64,000 nucleotides of DNA from an uncultured Paraprevotella sp. (GCA_944321365.1 CALULA010000001.1:522756-586755), one strand, 5' to 3'. Shown: positions 16,898 to 26,352, counted from the stretch's first letter. A program made the numbers and translations. Notes: generated by a model from the sequence alone, not told the origin.

Positions 16898-18409
16898 ATG
16901 ATTAGAAAAGTATTGATCGCCAATCGTGGCGAGATTGCGGTGCGGGTGATGCGCTCGTGCCGTGAGATGGGAATACGCACTGTGGCCGTCTTTTCCGAAG
17001 CCGACCGCACGTCGCGTCATGTAATGTATGCCGACGAGGCCTACTGCATTGGGGCTGCGGAGTCTCATGAAAGTTATCTGAACATCGACCGCATTATAGA
17101 TGTGGCGTTGAAGTGTAAGGCCGACGCCATTCATCCCGGCTACGGTTTCCTGTCCGAAAATGCCGGATTCGTGCGCCGTTGCGAGGCCGCCGGCATTATC
17201 TTTATCGGTCCGACGGCTGAGACGATGGAAGCCATGGGCGACAAGATTGCCGCACGCAGACGCATGATGGCTGCGGGAGTGCCGGTGGTGCCCGGAACAG
17301 CCGAACCGCTGAAGGATGCTCAGGAAGCCCTGCGCGTATGTCGCGAAATCGGTTTCCCCGTCATGCTGAAAGCCTCCATGGGCGGAGGCGGGAAAGGCAT
17401 GCGGCTGATTCATTGCGAGGAAGAAGTCAAGGAAGCCTATGATGCGGCACGTTCGGAATCGATGTCCTCTTTCGGCGATGACACGGTGTATATAGAAAAG
17501 TTCGTCGAAGAGCCTCACCACATCGAGTTCCAGATTCTGGGCGACGCCTATGGCAACGTGGTGCATCTGTTCGACCGGGAATGCTCCGTGCAACGGCGCA
17601 ACCAGAAGATTGTGGAAGAAAGTCCGTCGCCTTTCCTTACGCCCGAACTGCGGCGTGAGATGGGCGAAAAGGCCGTGGCGGCAGCCCGTGCCGTGAACTA
17701 CCGCGGAGCCGGAACGATAGAGTTTCTGGTAGACAAATACCGTCATTTCTATTTCCTGGAGATGAACACCCGCCTGCAAGTGGAGCATCCCATTACGGAA
17801 GAGGTGATGGGAGTCGACCTGGTGAAAGAACAATTGCGGGTGGCCTCCGGCGAGACTCTGCACTTCCGCCAGGAAGAACTCTTCCAGCGCGGACATGCCA
17901 TTGAGTGCCGCATCTGTGCAGAGGATACAGACAACGGCTTCATACCCTGTCCGGGCATCATCCGTCAGCTCGTGGAGCCTAACGGCATAGGCGTGCGCAT
18001 AGACAGTTACGTTTATGAGGGATATGAGATTCCGCTTTACTATGACCCCATGATCGGCAAGCTCATCGTATGGGCCACTACCCGTCAGTTCGCCATTGAA
18101 CGCATGCGGCGTGTGCTCTATGAATTCAAGATTGCCGGATTGAAGACGAATCTCAACTATCTGCGGCGCATCATGTATGCTCCGGCCTTTGTCAAGGGAG
18201 AGTATGACACCTCGTTCCTGGAACGTTACTCGCGCACGCTGCAACGTTCCAACGGAGAGAACGAAGAAATCGAGAACATGGCCATGATTGCCGCTTATGT
18301 AGACTATCTGTTTAATCTGGAGGAGAACAAACCCATACGTACGACAGACGCCCGTCCCATCAGCCGTTGGAGAGAATTCGGCTTGCAGAAAGGCGTCTTG
18401 CGCATATAA
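16898..18409 (+). CDS. Biotin carboxylase subunit of an acyl-CoA (propionyl-CoA) carboxylase
   Basis: This 503-residue ATP-grasp enzyme begins MIRKVLIANRGEIAVRVMRSCREMGI and has the nucleotide loop KASMGGGGKGMRL near residue 158, and FLEMNTRLQVEHPITEEV near 286 with the catalytic Glu/Arg. It carboxylates biotin on the carrier protein encoded next. Being in one operon with a separate biotin carrier and a PccB-like carboxyltransferase marks it as the acyl-CoA carboxylase of the methylmalonyl-CoA/propionate branch rather than the fatty-acid ACC complex. The B12 riboswitch upstream supports a link to cobalamin-dependent methylmalonyl-CoA mutase. Confidence 0.9.
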   Translation: MIRKVLIANRGEIAVRVMRSCREMGIRTVAVFSEADRTSRHVMYADEAYCIGAAESHESYLNIDRIIDVALKCKADAIHPGYGFLSENAGFVRRCEAAGIIFIGPTAETMEAMGDKIAARRRMMAAGVPVVPGTAEPLKDAQEALRVCREIGFPVMLKASMGGGGKGMRLIHCEEEVKEAYDAARSESMSSFGDDTVYIEKFVEEPHHIEFQILGDAYGNVVHLFDRECSVQRRNQKIVEESPSPFLTPELRREMGEKAVAAARAVNYRGAGTIEFLVDKYRHFYFLEMNTRLQVEHPITEEVMGVDLVKEQLRVASGETLHFRQEELFQRGHAIECRICAEDTDNGFIPCPGIIRQLVEPNGIGVRIDSYVYEGYEIPLYYDPMIGKLIVWATTRQFAIERMRRVLYEFKIAGLKTNLNYLRRIMYAPAFVKGEYDTSFLERYSRTLQRSNGENEEIENMAMIAAYVDYLFNLEENKPIRTTDARPISRWREFGLQKGVLRI

Positions 18410-18427
18410 TTAAAGGAAAGGAGAATT

Positions 18428-18943
18428 ATGGAAATACATATAGGAGACCGTGTGGCGGACATAACACTGGTCAACAAGGACGGCAATCATGTGGAGCTGA
18501 CCATCGACGGAAAGCCTTGTGCCGTGGATATCGTGATGGCCGAGAACGGAAGTTGTTCCATCCTCCACAACGGAAATTCATACAATGCAGAACTGATTCG
18601 GGGAGAAAACGGGAAAAACTATGACGTGAACATGTTTTACCGTTCTTATCATGTGGACATCGTGGACACACAGGCTAAATATCTGCGCATGCACAAGAGC
18701 GCGGACGAACGGCAGTCGGACAAGATTGTGGCCCCCATGCCGGGAAAGGTAGTGAGTGTTCCGGTAAAAGCCGGAGACGAACTGAAAGCCGGCGATATAG
18801 CCATCGTGCTTGAGGCCATGAAAATGCAGAGCAATTACAAAGTCAGTGCCGACTGTACGGTCAAGAGCGTGCTGGTGGCCGAAGGCGATGCAGTGCAAGA
18901 TCATCAGACATTAATTGAATTAGAACTTAAACCAACGATATGA
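18428..18943 (+). CDS. Biotin carrier protein of the acyl-CoA carboxylase
   Basis: This 171-residue protein has a C-terminal biotinyl domain carrying the biotinylation motif EAMKMQ, with the target lysine at K132, preceded by APMPGKVVSVPVKAGDELKAGD. The N-terminal 90 residues form a separate domain found in carriers of PCC-type complexes. It shuttles carboxybiotin between the enzymes encoded on either side. Its stop overlaps the next start by four bases (ATGA at 18940). Confidence 0.9.
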   Translation: MEIHIGDRVADITLVNKDGNHVELTIDGKPCAVDIVMAENGSCSILHNGNSYNAELIRGENGKNYDVNMFYRSYHVDIVDTQAKYLRMHKSADERQSDKIVAPMPGKVVSVPVKAGDELKAGDIAIVLEAMKMQSNYKVSADCTVKSVLVAEGDAVQDHQTLIELELKPTI

Positions 18944-20472
18944 ATAGAGAAGACATATACGCTCGTTTTGAGACTCTCGACCGGCAGGCCACCCAGGGCG
19001 GCGGTCCCGACAAAGTGGAAAAACAGCATGCCGCAGGCCACATGACGGCCCGCGAGCGCATTGATACGTTGCTGGATAAAGGAACGTTCTGCGAGATCGA
19101 CAAGTTTGTAAATCATCGCTGCACGCGTTTCGGCATGGAAAAGAAACAAATTCCGGGTGATGGCGTAGTGTGCGGCTACGGAAAGATTGACGGTCGTCTG
19201 GTCTTTGTCTATGCTTACGACTTCACGGTGCATGGCGGTTCGCTCAGCGAGACCAACGCTGCCAAGATTGTTAAAGTGCAAAGTCTGGCCCTGCAAAACG
19301 GCGCTCCCGTCATCGGGCTGAACGATTCCGGCGGTGCCCGCATACAAGAAGGCGTGCAAAGTCTGGCCGGTTACGCCTCCATCTTCCGGCAGAACACGAT
19401 GGCCTCCGGTGTCATTCCGCAACTTACGGCCATATTGGGGCCGTGTGCCGGCGGGGCCTGCTATTCGCCCGCGCTGACCGACTTCATTTTCATGGTAGAC
19501 AGCCGGAGCTACATGTTCATCACCGGCCCGGATGTGGTGAAAGCCGTGACCAACGAAGTGGTGAACAAGGAAGAACTGGGCGGGGCTTATACTCACAGCA
19601 GCAAAAGCGGCGTGGCGCATTTCATGTATTCCACCGAGGAAGAGACTCTGATGCAGATGCGCGAACTACTCAGCTTCCTGCCTTCCAATAACATGGAAGA
19701 TGCGCCGATCGTGCCTTGTACGGACGACATAAACCGGCGGGTAGAGAGCTTGCAGACCGTAGTTCCGGAAGATCCCAATCAGCCGTATGACATCAAAGAC
19801 GTGATAGAACCGGTGGTGGACGACCAGTATTTTCTGGAAGTCATGCCGCATTTCGCCAAGAATGTCGTTATCGGTTTTGCCCGTCTTGGCGGCCAGACGG
19901 TCGGTATCGTGGCCAATCAGCCCGCATTTCTGGCCGGAGTGCTCGACATAGATGCTTCAGACAAAGCCGCACGCTTCATCCGTTTCTGCGACTGCTTTAA
20001 CATTCCGCTGGTGACATTTGAAGACGTTCCGGGCTTTTTGCCGGGAACAGCACAAGAACATAACGGCATTATCCGCCATGGAGCGAAGATAGTTTACGCC
20101 TATGCCGAAGCCACCGTACCTAAGATTACGCTTATCACACGCAAAGCCTATGGCGGGGCTTACATCGTCATGGCCAGCAAAATGATAGGTGCCGACGTGA
20201 ATCTGGCCTGGCCACAGGCTGAGATTGCCGTGATGGGGGCTTCCGGTGCCGTAAATATTCTGTATCGTAAGGCTTCGGACGAAGAGAAAACAGCGGCGGT
20301 GAATGCTTATGAGGAAGAGTTTTCCAATCCCTATCGGGCTGCCGAACGCGGATTGGTGGATGAGGTCATCATGCCGCGCGACACTCGTGTCAAACTGATT
20401 CGTGCACTGGAGATGTCGCGCAACAAGAATCAAAGTAATCCTCCAAAGAAGCACGGCAATATGCCTCTTTGA
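18940..20472 (+). CDS. Acyl-CoA carboxylase carboxyltransferase subunit (PccB-like)
   Basis: This 510-residue crotonase-fold carboxyltransferase contains the acyl-CoA oxyanion region GLNDSGGARIQEGVQSLAGYA near residue 128, the second GPCAGGACYSPALTDF near 167 and, in the C-terminal half, PGFLPGTAQEHNGIIRHGAK and AYGGAYIVMASK. The type matches propionyl-CoA carboxylase and methylmalonyl-CoA decarboxylase alpha subunits. In propionate-forming Bacteroidales this step converts methylmalonyl-CoA to propionyl-CoA, or the reverse. The gene is translationally coupled to the carrier gene. Confidence 0.9.
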   Translation: MNREDIYARFETLDRQATQGGGPDKVEKQHAAGHMTARERIDTLLDKGTFCEIDKFVNHRCTRFGMEKKQIPGDGVVCGYGKIDGRLVFVYAYDFTVHGGSLSETNAAKIVKVQSLALQNGAPVIGLNDSGGARIQEGVQSLAGYASIFRQNTMASGVIPQLTAILGPCAGGACYSPALTDFIFMVDSRSYMFITGPDVVKAVTNEVVNKEELGGAYTHSSKSGVAHFMYSTEEETLMQMRELLSFLPSNNMEDAPIVPCTDDINRRVESLQTVVPEDPNQPYDIKDVIEPVVDDQYFLEVMPHFAKNVVIGFARLGGQTVGIVANQPAFLAGVLDIDASDKAARFIRFCDCFNIPLVTFEDVPGFLPGTAQEHNGIIRHGAKIVYAYAEATVPKITLITRKAYGGAYIVMASKMIGADVNLAWPQAEIAVMGASGAVNILYRKASDEEKTAAVNAYEEEFSNPYRAAERGLVDEVIMPRDTRVKLIRALEMSRNKNQSNPPKKHGNMPL

Positions 20473-20611
20473 CAGGAATTTATGCCATAGTGTACAAAAC
20501 AGATTCAGCGGGAGGGGCGCATTGCAGTGACCGGCGGTGCATCCCTCTCTCTGTCTGTCTCAATATTTATGCATATTCAGCCGAAAATTCTCCCGAATGA
20601 ATTTAAATCAT

Positions 20612-20619
20612 TATCTTTG
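20612..20619 (+). promoter_or_regulatory. -7 element for the helicase gene
   Basis: TATCTTTG (20612-20619) is a perfect TAnnTTTG, 24 bases before the ATG at 20644. No convincing -33 element was seen. Confidence 0.5.
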
Positions 20620-20643
20620 TAGCCTTATGAAAAATGAATAAGT

Positions 20644-21966
20644 ATGAGCAAGATTACAATCGAAGAGATACTGTGGAACTTGCGTATCGATGATTTGACT
20701 CCGATGCAACAGGCCGCTACTGCTGAATGGCGCAAAGGAAAGGATCTGGTGTTGCTTGCACCGACCGGTTCCGGCAAGACACTGGCTTATCTGCTGGCCC
20801 TGCTTCAGTCTCTGACGGATGACGATGTGTTGCAGGCACTTATCCTGGTACCGTCCAGAGAGCTTGCATTACAGACAGAACAAGTGTTCAAGGCGGCAAG
20901 AACGGGAATACCCGTCATGAGCTGTTATGGCGGGCGACCGGCAATGGATGAGCACCGTCAGATGAAGGCACTCCGGCCAAAAGTCATCGTGGCTACGCCG
21001 GGACGTATGAACGACCATATGGAGAAAGGCAATGTGAATATCTCACATATTCACACGCTGGTCATCGATGAATTCGACAAATGTCTGGAATTGGGATTCA
21101 GGGAAGAGATGAACCGGATTGTTCTACAGCTGAAAGCCTTGAAACGCCGGTTCCTGCTTTCGGCGACAGATGCTCCGGACATTCCGGATTTCGTGTCGGC
21201 AAAAGATTTCATCAAGGTGAACTTTCTGGCGGCAGATGAGCAGATACCGGAACGGATAACGGTATATTCCTTGAAGTCTCCGGAAAAAGACAAACTCCGT
21301 ACCGTGGCTCGTCTCCTTTGCTTTTTAGGTAGCAAGAAGTCGCTGATATTTGTCAACTACCGTGAAAGCGTGGAACGAGTGTGCCACTTCCTGCAAAATG
21401 AAGGCATAGCATGCGAAATGTTTCATGGAGGCATGGAGCAAAAAGACAGAGAACGCGCGCTGTATAAGTTCGGCAACGGCTCTTGCAATGTGTTTATATC
21501 CACCGATCTGGCGGCAAGAGGATTAGACATACCGGACATTGACTGCGTGATACATTATCATTTGCCGCTCAATGAAGATGCCTATATTCACCGCAATGGC
21601 CGCACAGCCCGCTGGGATGCCGAGGGAAAAGTGTTCATGATTGTCGGTCCGGGAGAGCATATACCGGAATTCGTGTGCCAGAACGTGAAACCATACATCC
21701 TTTCGGGAGAAACACCTCGTCCTGCTCTTCCGCTGTGGGTTACTTTATATATAGGTAAAGGGAAGAAGGACAAAATCAACAAAATAGACATTGTCGGTTT
21801 CCTGACTAAAGTAGGCGGACTGGCGAAAGAGGACATCGGTAGGATAGACGTGAAAGAGCATTACGCTTTTGTTGCCGTCAGACGGCAGTCGCTGAACGCG
21901 GTGCTGTCGGCAGTCAAAGGACAGAAAATAAAAGGCGTGAGAACAATCATAGAGGAAACAAGGTAG
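20644..21966 (+). CDS. DEAD-box-type ATP-dependent RNA helicase (DEFD variant)
   Basis: This 440-residue superfamily 2 helicase has motif I APTGSGKT, Ia PSRELALQ, Ib TPGR, motif II VIDEFDKCLELGF (DEFD instead of DEAD), motif III LLSATD, and motifs V-VI STDLAARGLDIPDID and YIHRNGRTARWD. A C-terminal domain of about 80 residues ends the protein. It probably remodels RNA in ribosome assembly or decay; the exact target is unknown. It stands as a single gene with its own promoter. Confidence 0.88.
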   Translation: MSKITIEEILWNLRIDDLTPMQQAATAEWRKGKDLVLLAPTGSGKTLAYLLALLQSLTDDDVLQALILVPSRELALQTEQVFKAARTGIPVMSCYGGRPAMDEHRQMKALRPKVIVATPGRMNDHMEKGNVNISHIHTLVIDEFDKCLELGFREEMNRIVLQLKALKRRFLLSATDAPDIPDFVSAKDFIKVNFLAADEQIPERITVYSLKSPEKDKLRTVARLLCFLGSKKSLIFVNYRESVERVCHFLQNEGIACEMFHGGMEQKDRERALYKFGNGSCNVFISTDLAARGLDIPDIDCVIHYHLPLNEDAYIHRNGRTARWDAEGKVFMIVGPGEHIPEFVCQNVKPYILSGETPRPALPLWVTLYIGKGKKDKINKIDIVGFLTKVGGLAKEDIGRIDVKEHYAFVAVRRQSLNAVLSAVKGQKIKGVRTIIEETR

Positions 21967-22052
21967 AATGACGGGTTGTAAATACGAACGACGGTTTATC
22001 TATTATCTGAAAGCAAAAAAACGATTATGCTTGAATTTTGTGGCAATAATCG

Positions 22053-22083
22053 TTGGTTTTATGGATAATATTTGCTACTTTCG
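22053..22083 (+). promoter_or_regulatory. Promoter for serC
   Basis: TTGG at 22053-22056, a 19-base spacer and TACTTTCG at 22076-22083 (seven of eight positions of the -7 consensus). The leader to the ATG at 22136 is about 45 bases. Confidence 0.5.
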
Positions 22084-22135
22084 CAGCAGTTATGCTCAGA
22101 ACAACTGATAATTAATCTTAAGTTTTACAAATGAG

Positions 22136-23203
22136 ATGAAGAAGTATAATTTTAATGCAGGTCCATCCATGTTGCCGCGTGAGGTTATTGAAGCAACGGC
22201 AGCCGCATGTCTGGACTTTGAAGGAAGCGGACTTTCCCTGATGGAAATCAGTCATCGGGCTAAGAATTTCCAGCCTGTTGTTGACAAGGCTGTAGAGTTG
22301 GTAAAAGAATTGTTTGATGTGCCGTCAGGCTATTCCGTCATCTTCCTGGCCGGTGGTGCCAGTACGGAATTCTGCCGTGTCCCCTATAATTTCTTGGAGA
22401 AGAAAGCAGCTTATTTAAATACGGGTACATGGGCTAAGAAAGCGATGAAAGAAGCCAAACTCTTTGGAGAGGTCGTAGAAGTAGCTTCTTCGGCTGAAAG
22501 TAACTATACTTACATTCCTAAGAACTTTGATATTCCTGCAGATGCTGATTATCTGCATATAACATCCAACAACACCATCTTCGGAACGGAGATGCGTTAT
22601 GACCTGGACAGCCCTGTGCCATTGGTAGCCGACATGTCGTCCGACATCTTCTCACGTCCGGTTGATGTAAGCAAATACAATTGTATCTATGCCGGAGCAC
22701 AGAAAAACGTCTCCATGGCCGGAGTCAATATCCTGATTGTGAAGGACGATGCTTTGGGCAAGGTTTCCCGTCAGATTCCGACAATGCTTGATTACCGTAC
22801 ACACGTGCAGAGCGGTTCTATGTTCAACACTCCTCCTGTAGTTCCTATCTATTGCGCCATGAAGAACCTGGAATGGGTGAAGAATCAGGGCGGCGTGAAA
22901 GCTATGGATAAGCGTGCACACGAGCGTGCAGACTTGTTATACAGTGAGATAGAGCGCAACAAGCTGTTCCGCGGGACAGTCAAGGAAGAAGACCGCTCGC
23001 TGATGAATATCTGCTTCGTGATGAACGATGAATACAAAGAGCTTGAAGCCGATTTCCTGCAATATGCTACAGACAGAGGCATGGTGGGCATCAAGGGACA
23101 CCGCAGTGTAGGCGGATTCCGCGCTTCTTGCTACAATGCACAGACAATAGAGGGCGTGCAGGCCTTGATTCAGTGCATGAAGGATTTTGAAGCACAACAT
23201 TAA
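22136..23203 (+). CDS. serC: Phosphoserine aminotransferase
   Basis: This 355-residue PLP enzyme begins [41 protein letters not shown], the SerC hallmark, with the PLP lysine in [15 protein letters not shown] and the C-terminal [17 protein letters not shown]. It transfers an amino group from glutamate to 3-phosphohydroxypyruvate in serine synthesis. serA follows after a terminator-like hairpin. No serB lies in this cluster. Confidence 0.95.
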   Translation: MKKYNFNAGPSMLPREVIEATAAACLDFEGSGLSLMEISHRAKNFQPVVDKAVELVKELFDVPSGYSVIFLAGGASTEFCRVPYNFLEKKAAYLNTGTWAKKAMKEAKLFGEVVEVASSAESNYTYIPKNFDIPADADYLHITSNNTIFGTEMRYDLDSPVPLVADMSSDIFSRPVDVSKYNCIYAGAQKNVSMAGVNILIVKDDALGKVSRQIPTMLDYRTHVQSGSMFNTPPVVPIYCAMKNLEWVKNQGGVKAMDKRAHERADLLYSEIERNKLFRGTVKEEDRSLMNICFVMNDEYKELEADFLQYATDRGMVGIKGHRSVGGFRASCYNAQTIEGVQALIQCMKDFEAQH

Positions 23204-23214
23204 CAGAGAAAAGT

Positions 23215-23263
23215 GGACAGGCAGCATTCGGAAAGGATGAACAGGCCTGTCCTGTTTTATTTT
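23215..23263 (+). terminator. Terminator/attenuator between serC and serA
   Basis: GGACAGGC (23215-23222) pairs perfectly with GCCTGTCC (23245-23252), followed by TGTTTTATTTT. It sits 12 bases after the serC stop and 40 before the serA start, so it could trim serA expression relative to serC. Confidence 0.75.
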
Positions 23264-23292
23264 CAGAAACACGAAAGAAAAAGGAACAAGTC

Positions 23293-24213
23293 ATGAACAA
23301 AATATTGGTTGCAACAGAAAAACCGTTCGCACAGATTGCCGTGGACGGTATAAAGAAAGCCGCTGAGGATGGCGGAATGGAAGTCGTACTGTTGGAAAAA
23401 TATACAGAGAAAGCGCAGCTTCTGGCTGCCGTGGCTGATGCTGACGCCTTGATCATACGCAGCGACAAGGTGGATAATGAGGTGTTCGACGCCGCCAAGA
23501 AACTGAAAATCGTAGTAAGAGCCGGTGCAGGTTATGACAATGTGGACCTGGCTGCTGCGACGGCTCATGGTGTTGTCGTCATGAACACACCGGGACAGAA
23601 TTCCAATGCCGTGGCTGAATTAGTATTCGGCATGTTGGTCTATGCCGTCCGCAATTTCTACAACGGTAAGGCAGGAACCGAATTGAAAGGGAAGAAGTTG
23701 GGCATCTTGGCTTATGGCAATGTGGGCCGTCGGGTGGCTCATATCGCAAAAGGCTTCGATATGGACGTATACGCCTATGATGCTTATTGCCCGGCTTCGG
23801 CCATCGAGGCTGACGGCGTAAAAGCCGTATCCGGTCAGGATGAACTGTTCAGCACATGCGACATAGTATCGTTGCACATTCCTGCAACGGCAGAAACCCG
23901 TCAGAGCATCAACTATGCGCTGGTCAACAAGATGCCAAAGGGCGGCATTCTGATCAATACGGCACGTAAGGAAGTCATCAATGAGGCGGAATTGCTGAAG
24001 CTGATGGCGGAACGGACAGATCTGAAATACATAACGGACATTATGCCCGACGCCGATGCCGATTTCCGCGCACTGGAAGGCCGTTATTTCTCTACGCCCA
24101 AGAAGATGGGAGCGCAGACGGCCGAGGCCAATGTCAATGCGGGAGTTGCTGCCGCCCGTCAGATTGTGGCGTTCTTCAATGAGGGCTGTACGCGATTCCA
24201 GGTGAACAAATAA
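23293..24213 (+). CDS. serA: D-3-phosphoglycerate dehydrogenase, short form
   Basis: This 306-residue D-2-hydroxyacid dehydrogenase shows the NAD-binding loop GILAYGNVGRRVA near residue 137, the active-site Arg in NTARKEVINEAEL and the substrate-binding VRAGAGYDNVD. It oxidises 3-phosphoglycerate, the first step of serine synthesis. It is much shorter than SerA enzymes with C-terminal ACT regulation, so it lacks a serine feedback domain. The usual C-terminal His-Glu pair is hard to place (MPDADADFRALEGRYFSTP). The DUF1015 gene follows within 12 bases. Confidence 0.9.
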   Translation: MNKILVATEKPFAQIAVDGIKKAAEDGGMEVVLLEKYTEKAQLLAAVADADALIIRSDKVDNEVFDAAKKLKIVVRAGAGYDNVDLAAATAHGVVVMNTPGQNSNAVAELVFGMLVYAVRNFYNGKAGTELKGKKLGILAYGNVGRRVAHIAKGFDMDVYAYDAYCPASAIEADGVKAVSGQDELFSTCDIVSLHIPATAETRQSINYALVNKMPKGGILINTARKEVINEAELLKLMAERTDLKYITDIMPDADADFRALEGRYFSTPKKMGAQTAEANVNAGVAAARQIVAFFNEGCTRFQVNK

Positions 24214-24225
24214 TCTGTTGATATT

Positions 24226-25473
24226 ATGGCTCAGGTCAGACCGTTTAAAGGACTTCGCCCGCCAACAGAGCTGGTGGAACGCGTAGAATGCCGTCCTTAT
24301 GATGTGCTCAATACCGAAGAGGCACGCCGTGAGGCGGGCGATAATGAAATGTCGCTTTACCACATCATACGGCCGGAAATAGATTTTCCGGAAGGAACAG
24401 ACGAGTATGCAGACTCAGTGTATGAGAAAGCTGCAGAGAATTTCTGCAAATTCCAACGCGAAGGATGGCTGGTACAGGACAGCAAACCGCTGTACTATAT
24501 TTATGCACAGACCATGAACGGACACACACAACATGGAATAGTGCTGGGTGCCAGTGTGGAGGATTACCTGAACGGTGCGATTAAGAAACATGAGTTGACG
24601 CGGCAAGACAAAGAGGAGGACCGCATGAGGCATGTCCGCATCACGGACGCCAACATCGAGCCTGTCTTTCTGGCCTATCGCGACAATGCGACACTGGCTG
24701 AGCTGATCAGGAAATATGCGGAACGCCAGCCTGTCTACGATTTCATTGCGCCTATAGACGGGTTCGGCCATCGTCTGTGGCTGGTGGATGACGATGCCGA
24801 CATCGCAACCATTACGGCTGAATTTGCCGCCATGCCGGCACTCTATATTGCCGACGGCCATCATCGCACGGCTGCTGCCGCACGAGTAGGAGAGGAGAAA
24901 GCCCGCAAGGACGGTTTCAGTCATCCTGAAGCAGAATACAATTATTTTATGGCTGTCTGTTTTCCGGCCAGTGAGTTGACCATATTGGATTATAACCGTG
25001 TGGTGACCGACTTGAGGGGATATTCTACAGAAGATTTTCTGGATGCCTTGCGGAAGAACTTTGAAGTCTGCTGCATGGGACACGAAAACTATAAGCCGCA
25101 GAAGCTGCATGAATTCTCCCTTTATGTTGACCGGAACTGGTATCGTCTCAATGTATTGCCCGGACGTTTCGACGAGAATGACCCTATCGGCATGTTAGAC
25201 GTGAGCATCAGCAGTCGTCTGATTCTGGACGAGCTGCTGGACATCAAGGATTTGCGCCGGGACAAACGGATAGACTTTGTGGGAGGCCTGCGCGGACTGG
25301 ATGAGCTGAGGAGGCGTTGCGACAGTGGAGAAATGAAGATGGCTCTGGCTTTGTATCCCGTCCCCATGCAGCAAATCATGACCATTGCCGATGCCGGAGG
25401 AATCATGCCTCCGAAAGCCACTTGGTTTGAACCCAAGCTGCGCAGCGGGCTGGTGATTCATAAACTTTCGTAG
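24226..25473 (+). CDS. DUF1015 family protein, possible serine-metabolism enzyme
   Basis: This 415-residue DUF1015 protein begins MAQVRPFKGLRPP. It holds a DGHHR motif (ALYIADGHHRTAAAAR, residues about 206-221) like that used by the ParB/sulfiredoxin-like fold in free-serine kinases (SerK/SbnI). It is co-directional with serC and serA and only 12 bases after serA. The cluster lacks a phosphoserine phosphatase, so a role in phosphoserine/serine interconversion is attractive but inferred. No characterised function is recognised with certainty. Confidence 0.85.
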   Translation: MAQVRPFKGLRPPTELVERVECRPYDVLNTEEARREAGDNEMSLYHIIRPEIDFPEGTDEYADSVYEKAAENFCKFQREGWLVQDSKPLYYIYAQTMNGHTQHGIVLGASVEDYLNGAIKKHELTRQDKEEDRMRHVRITDANIEPVFLAYRDNATLAELIRKYAERQPVYDFIAPIDGFGHRLWLVDDDADIATITAEFAAMPALYIADGHHRTAAAARVGEEKARKDGFSHPEAEYNYFMAVCFPASELTILDYNRVVTDLRGYSTEDFLDALRKNFEVCCMGHENYKPQKLHEFSLYVDRNWYRLNVLPGRFDENDPIGMLDVSISSRLILDELLDIKDLRRDKRIDFVGGLRGLDELRRRCDSGEMKMALALYPVPMQQIMTIADAGGIMPPKATWFEPKLRSGLVIHKLS

Positions 25474-25496
25474 CGGAAAGCATCACGGAACTCATC

Positions 25497-25539
25497 ACTC
25501 CGGTTGTCGGCAAGAGAATGTCGGCATCCGGAGTTTTTT
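25497..25539 (+). terminator. Terminator after the serC-serA-DUF1015 operon
   Basis: ACTCCGGTTG (25497-25506) pairs with CATCCGGAGT (25525-25534) with one mismatch, and a run of six T ends the structure at 25539. Confidence 0.82.
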
Positions 25540-25549
25540 ATAAGATGAC

Positions 25550-26167
25550 ATGGAAGAAAAGGATACATATAAAACAATCGAAGCTCCCGCCATGGGAGAA
25601 TACAGTGAAAAACGTAGCAAGTTCCTGGCTTTTGCACATCCGGTGCAGACTACGGAGGAAGTGAAGGAATGGGTGGGGCATTATCAAAAGAAATATTACG
25701 ATGCCCGACACTGCTGTTATGCTTACATGCTGGGGGCCGCCCGCAAAGAGTTTCGTGCCAATGACAATGGCGAGCCTTCAGGGACTGCCGGAAAGCCCAT
25801 CCTCGGTCAGATCAATTCCAACGAGCTGACAGACATCCTGATTGTCGTCATACGTTATTTCGGGGGGATAAAGCTGGGTACAAGCGGGCTGATACAGGCT
25901 TACAAGGCTGCTGCGGCAGCCGCACTTTCTGAAGCCTGTGTCGTGGAACGGACCGTAGATGAGGACGTGACATTTTATTTTGAATATCCGTTCATGAATG
26001 CCGTCATGCGTGTCGTGAAAGACGAGAATCCCGCTATCGTGCGTCAGGGCTATGAAAATGATTGCAGCATGACCTTGCGCATTCGTAAAGGACTGATGGA
26101 CCGTCTGAAGCAAAAGTTGGAAAAGATAGAGACACTGCGTTTTGCAGAAGACACCGATGAGGGTTGA
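25550..26167 (+). CDS. YigZ/IMPACT family protein (UPF0029)
   Basis: This 205-residue protein has the N-terminal UPF0029 domain, with the signature EYSEKRSKFLAFAHPV, RHCCYAYMLG, DNGEPSGTAGKPILGQI and VIRYFGGIKLGTSGLIQAYKAAA, and a short ferredoxin-like C-terminal domain. Eukaryotic IMPACT relatives regulate translation. The bacterial role is not established. It starts just after a strong terminator and is followed by a palindrome array. Confidence 0.88.
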   Translation: MEEKDTYKTIEAPAMGEYSEKRSKFLAFAHPVQTTEEVKEWVGHYQKKYYDARHCCYAYMLGAARKEFRANDNGEPSGTAGKPILGQINSNELTDILIVVIRYFGGIKLGTSGLIQAYKAAAAAALSEACVVERTVDEDVTFYFEYPFMNAVMRVVKDENPAIVRQGYENDCSMTLRIRKGLMDRLKQKLEKIETLRFAEDTDEG

Positions 26168-26242
26168 CCGGACCGGAAACACTTCCGGCTGACCTGGCGG
26201 CTCTGTTTGCCGGATTGATGTCATGCAGAGAGGTGCCGTTTC

Positions 26243-26330
26243 CTTTCCGCAAGAATGCCTTGAGTCTTGCGGAAAGGTGGTCGCGGTCTTCCGCAAGACT
26301 CAAGGCATCTGTGCAACATCTTCATCCTTA
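26243..26330. repeat. 22-base-period palindrome array, locus 3
   Basis: Related cores start at 26243 (CTTTCCGCAAGA), 26265 (TCTTGCGGAAAG), 26287 (TCTTCCGCAAGA) and, decayed, 26309 (CTGTGCAACA), again exactly 22 bases apart. A perfect 20-base inverted repeat links 26255-26274 with 26289-26308. The core differs from the TTGCGCAA of loci 1 and 2 by compensated changes (GCGG/CCGC), so pairing and phase are kept although the sequence has drifted. Confidence 0.85.
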
Positions 26331-26352
26331 CGGTCATACATCTTGTGCAAAA

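Noticed and set aside
16823..18244. 473-codon minus-strand frame opposite the biotin carboxylase gene
   Set aside because: It is the antisense shadow of a clearly identified enzyme and overlaps the riboswitch; its translation is low-complexity, rich in His and Gln.
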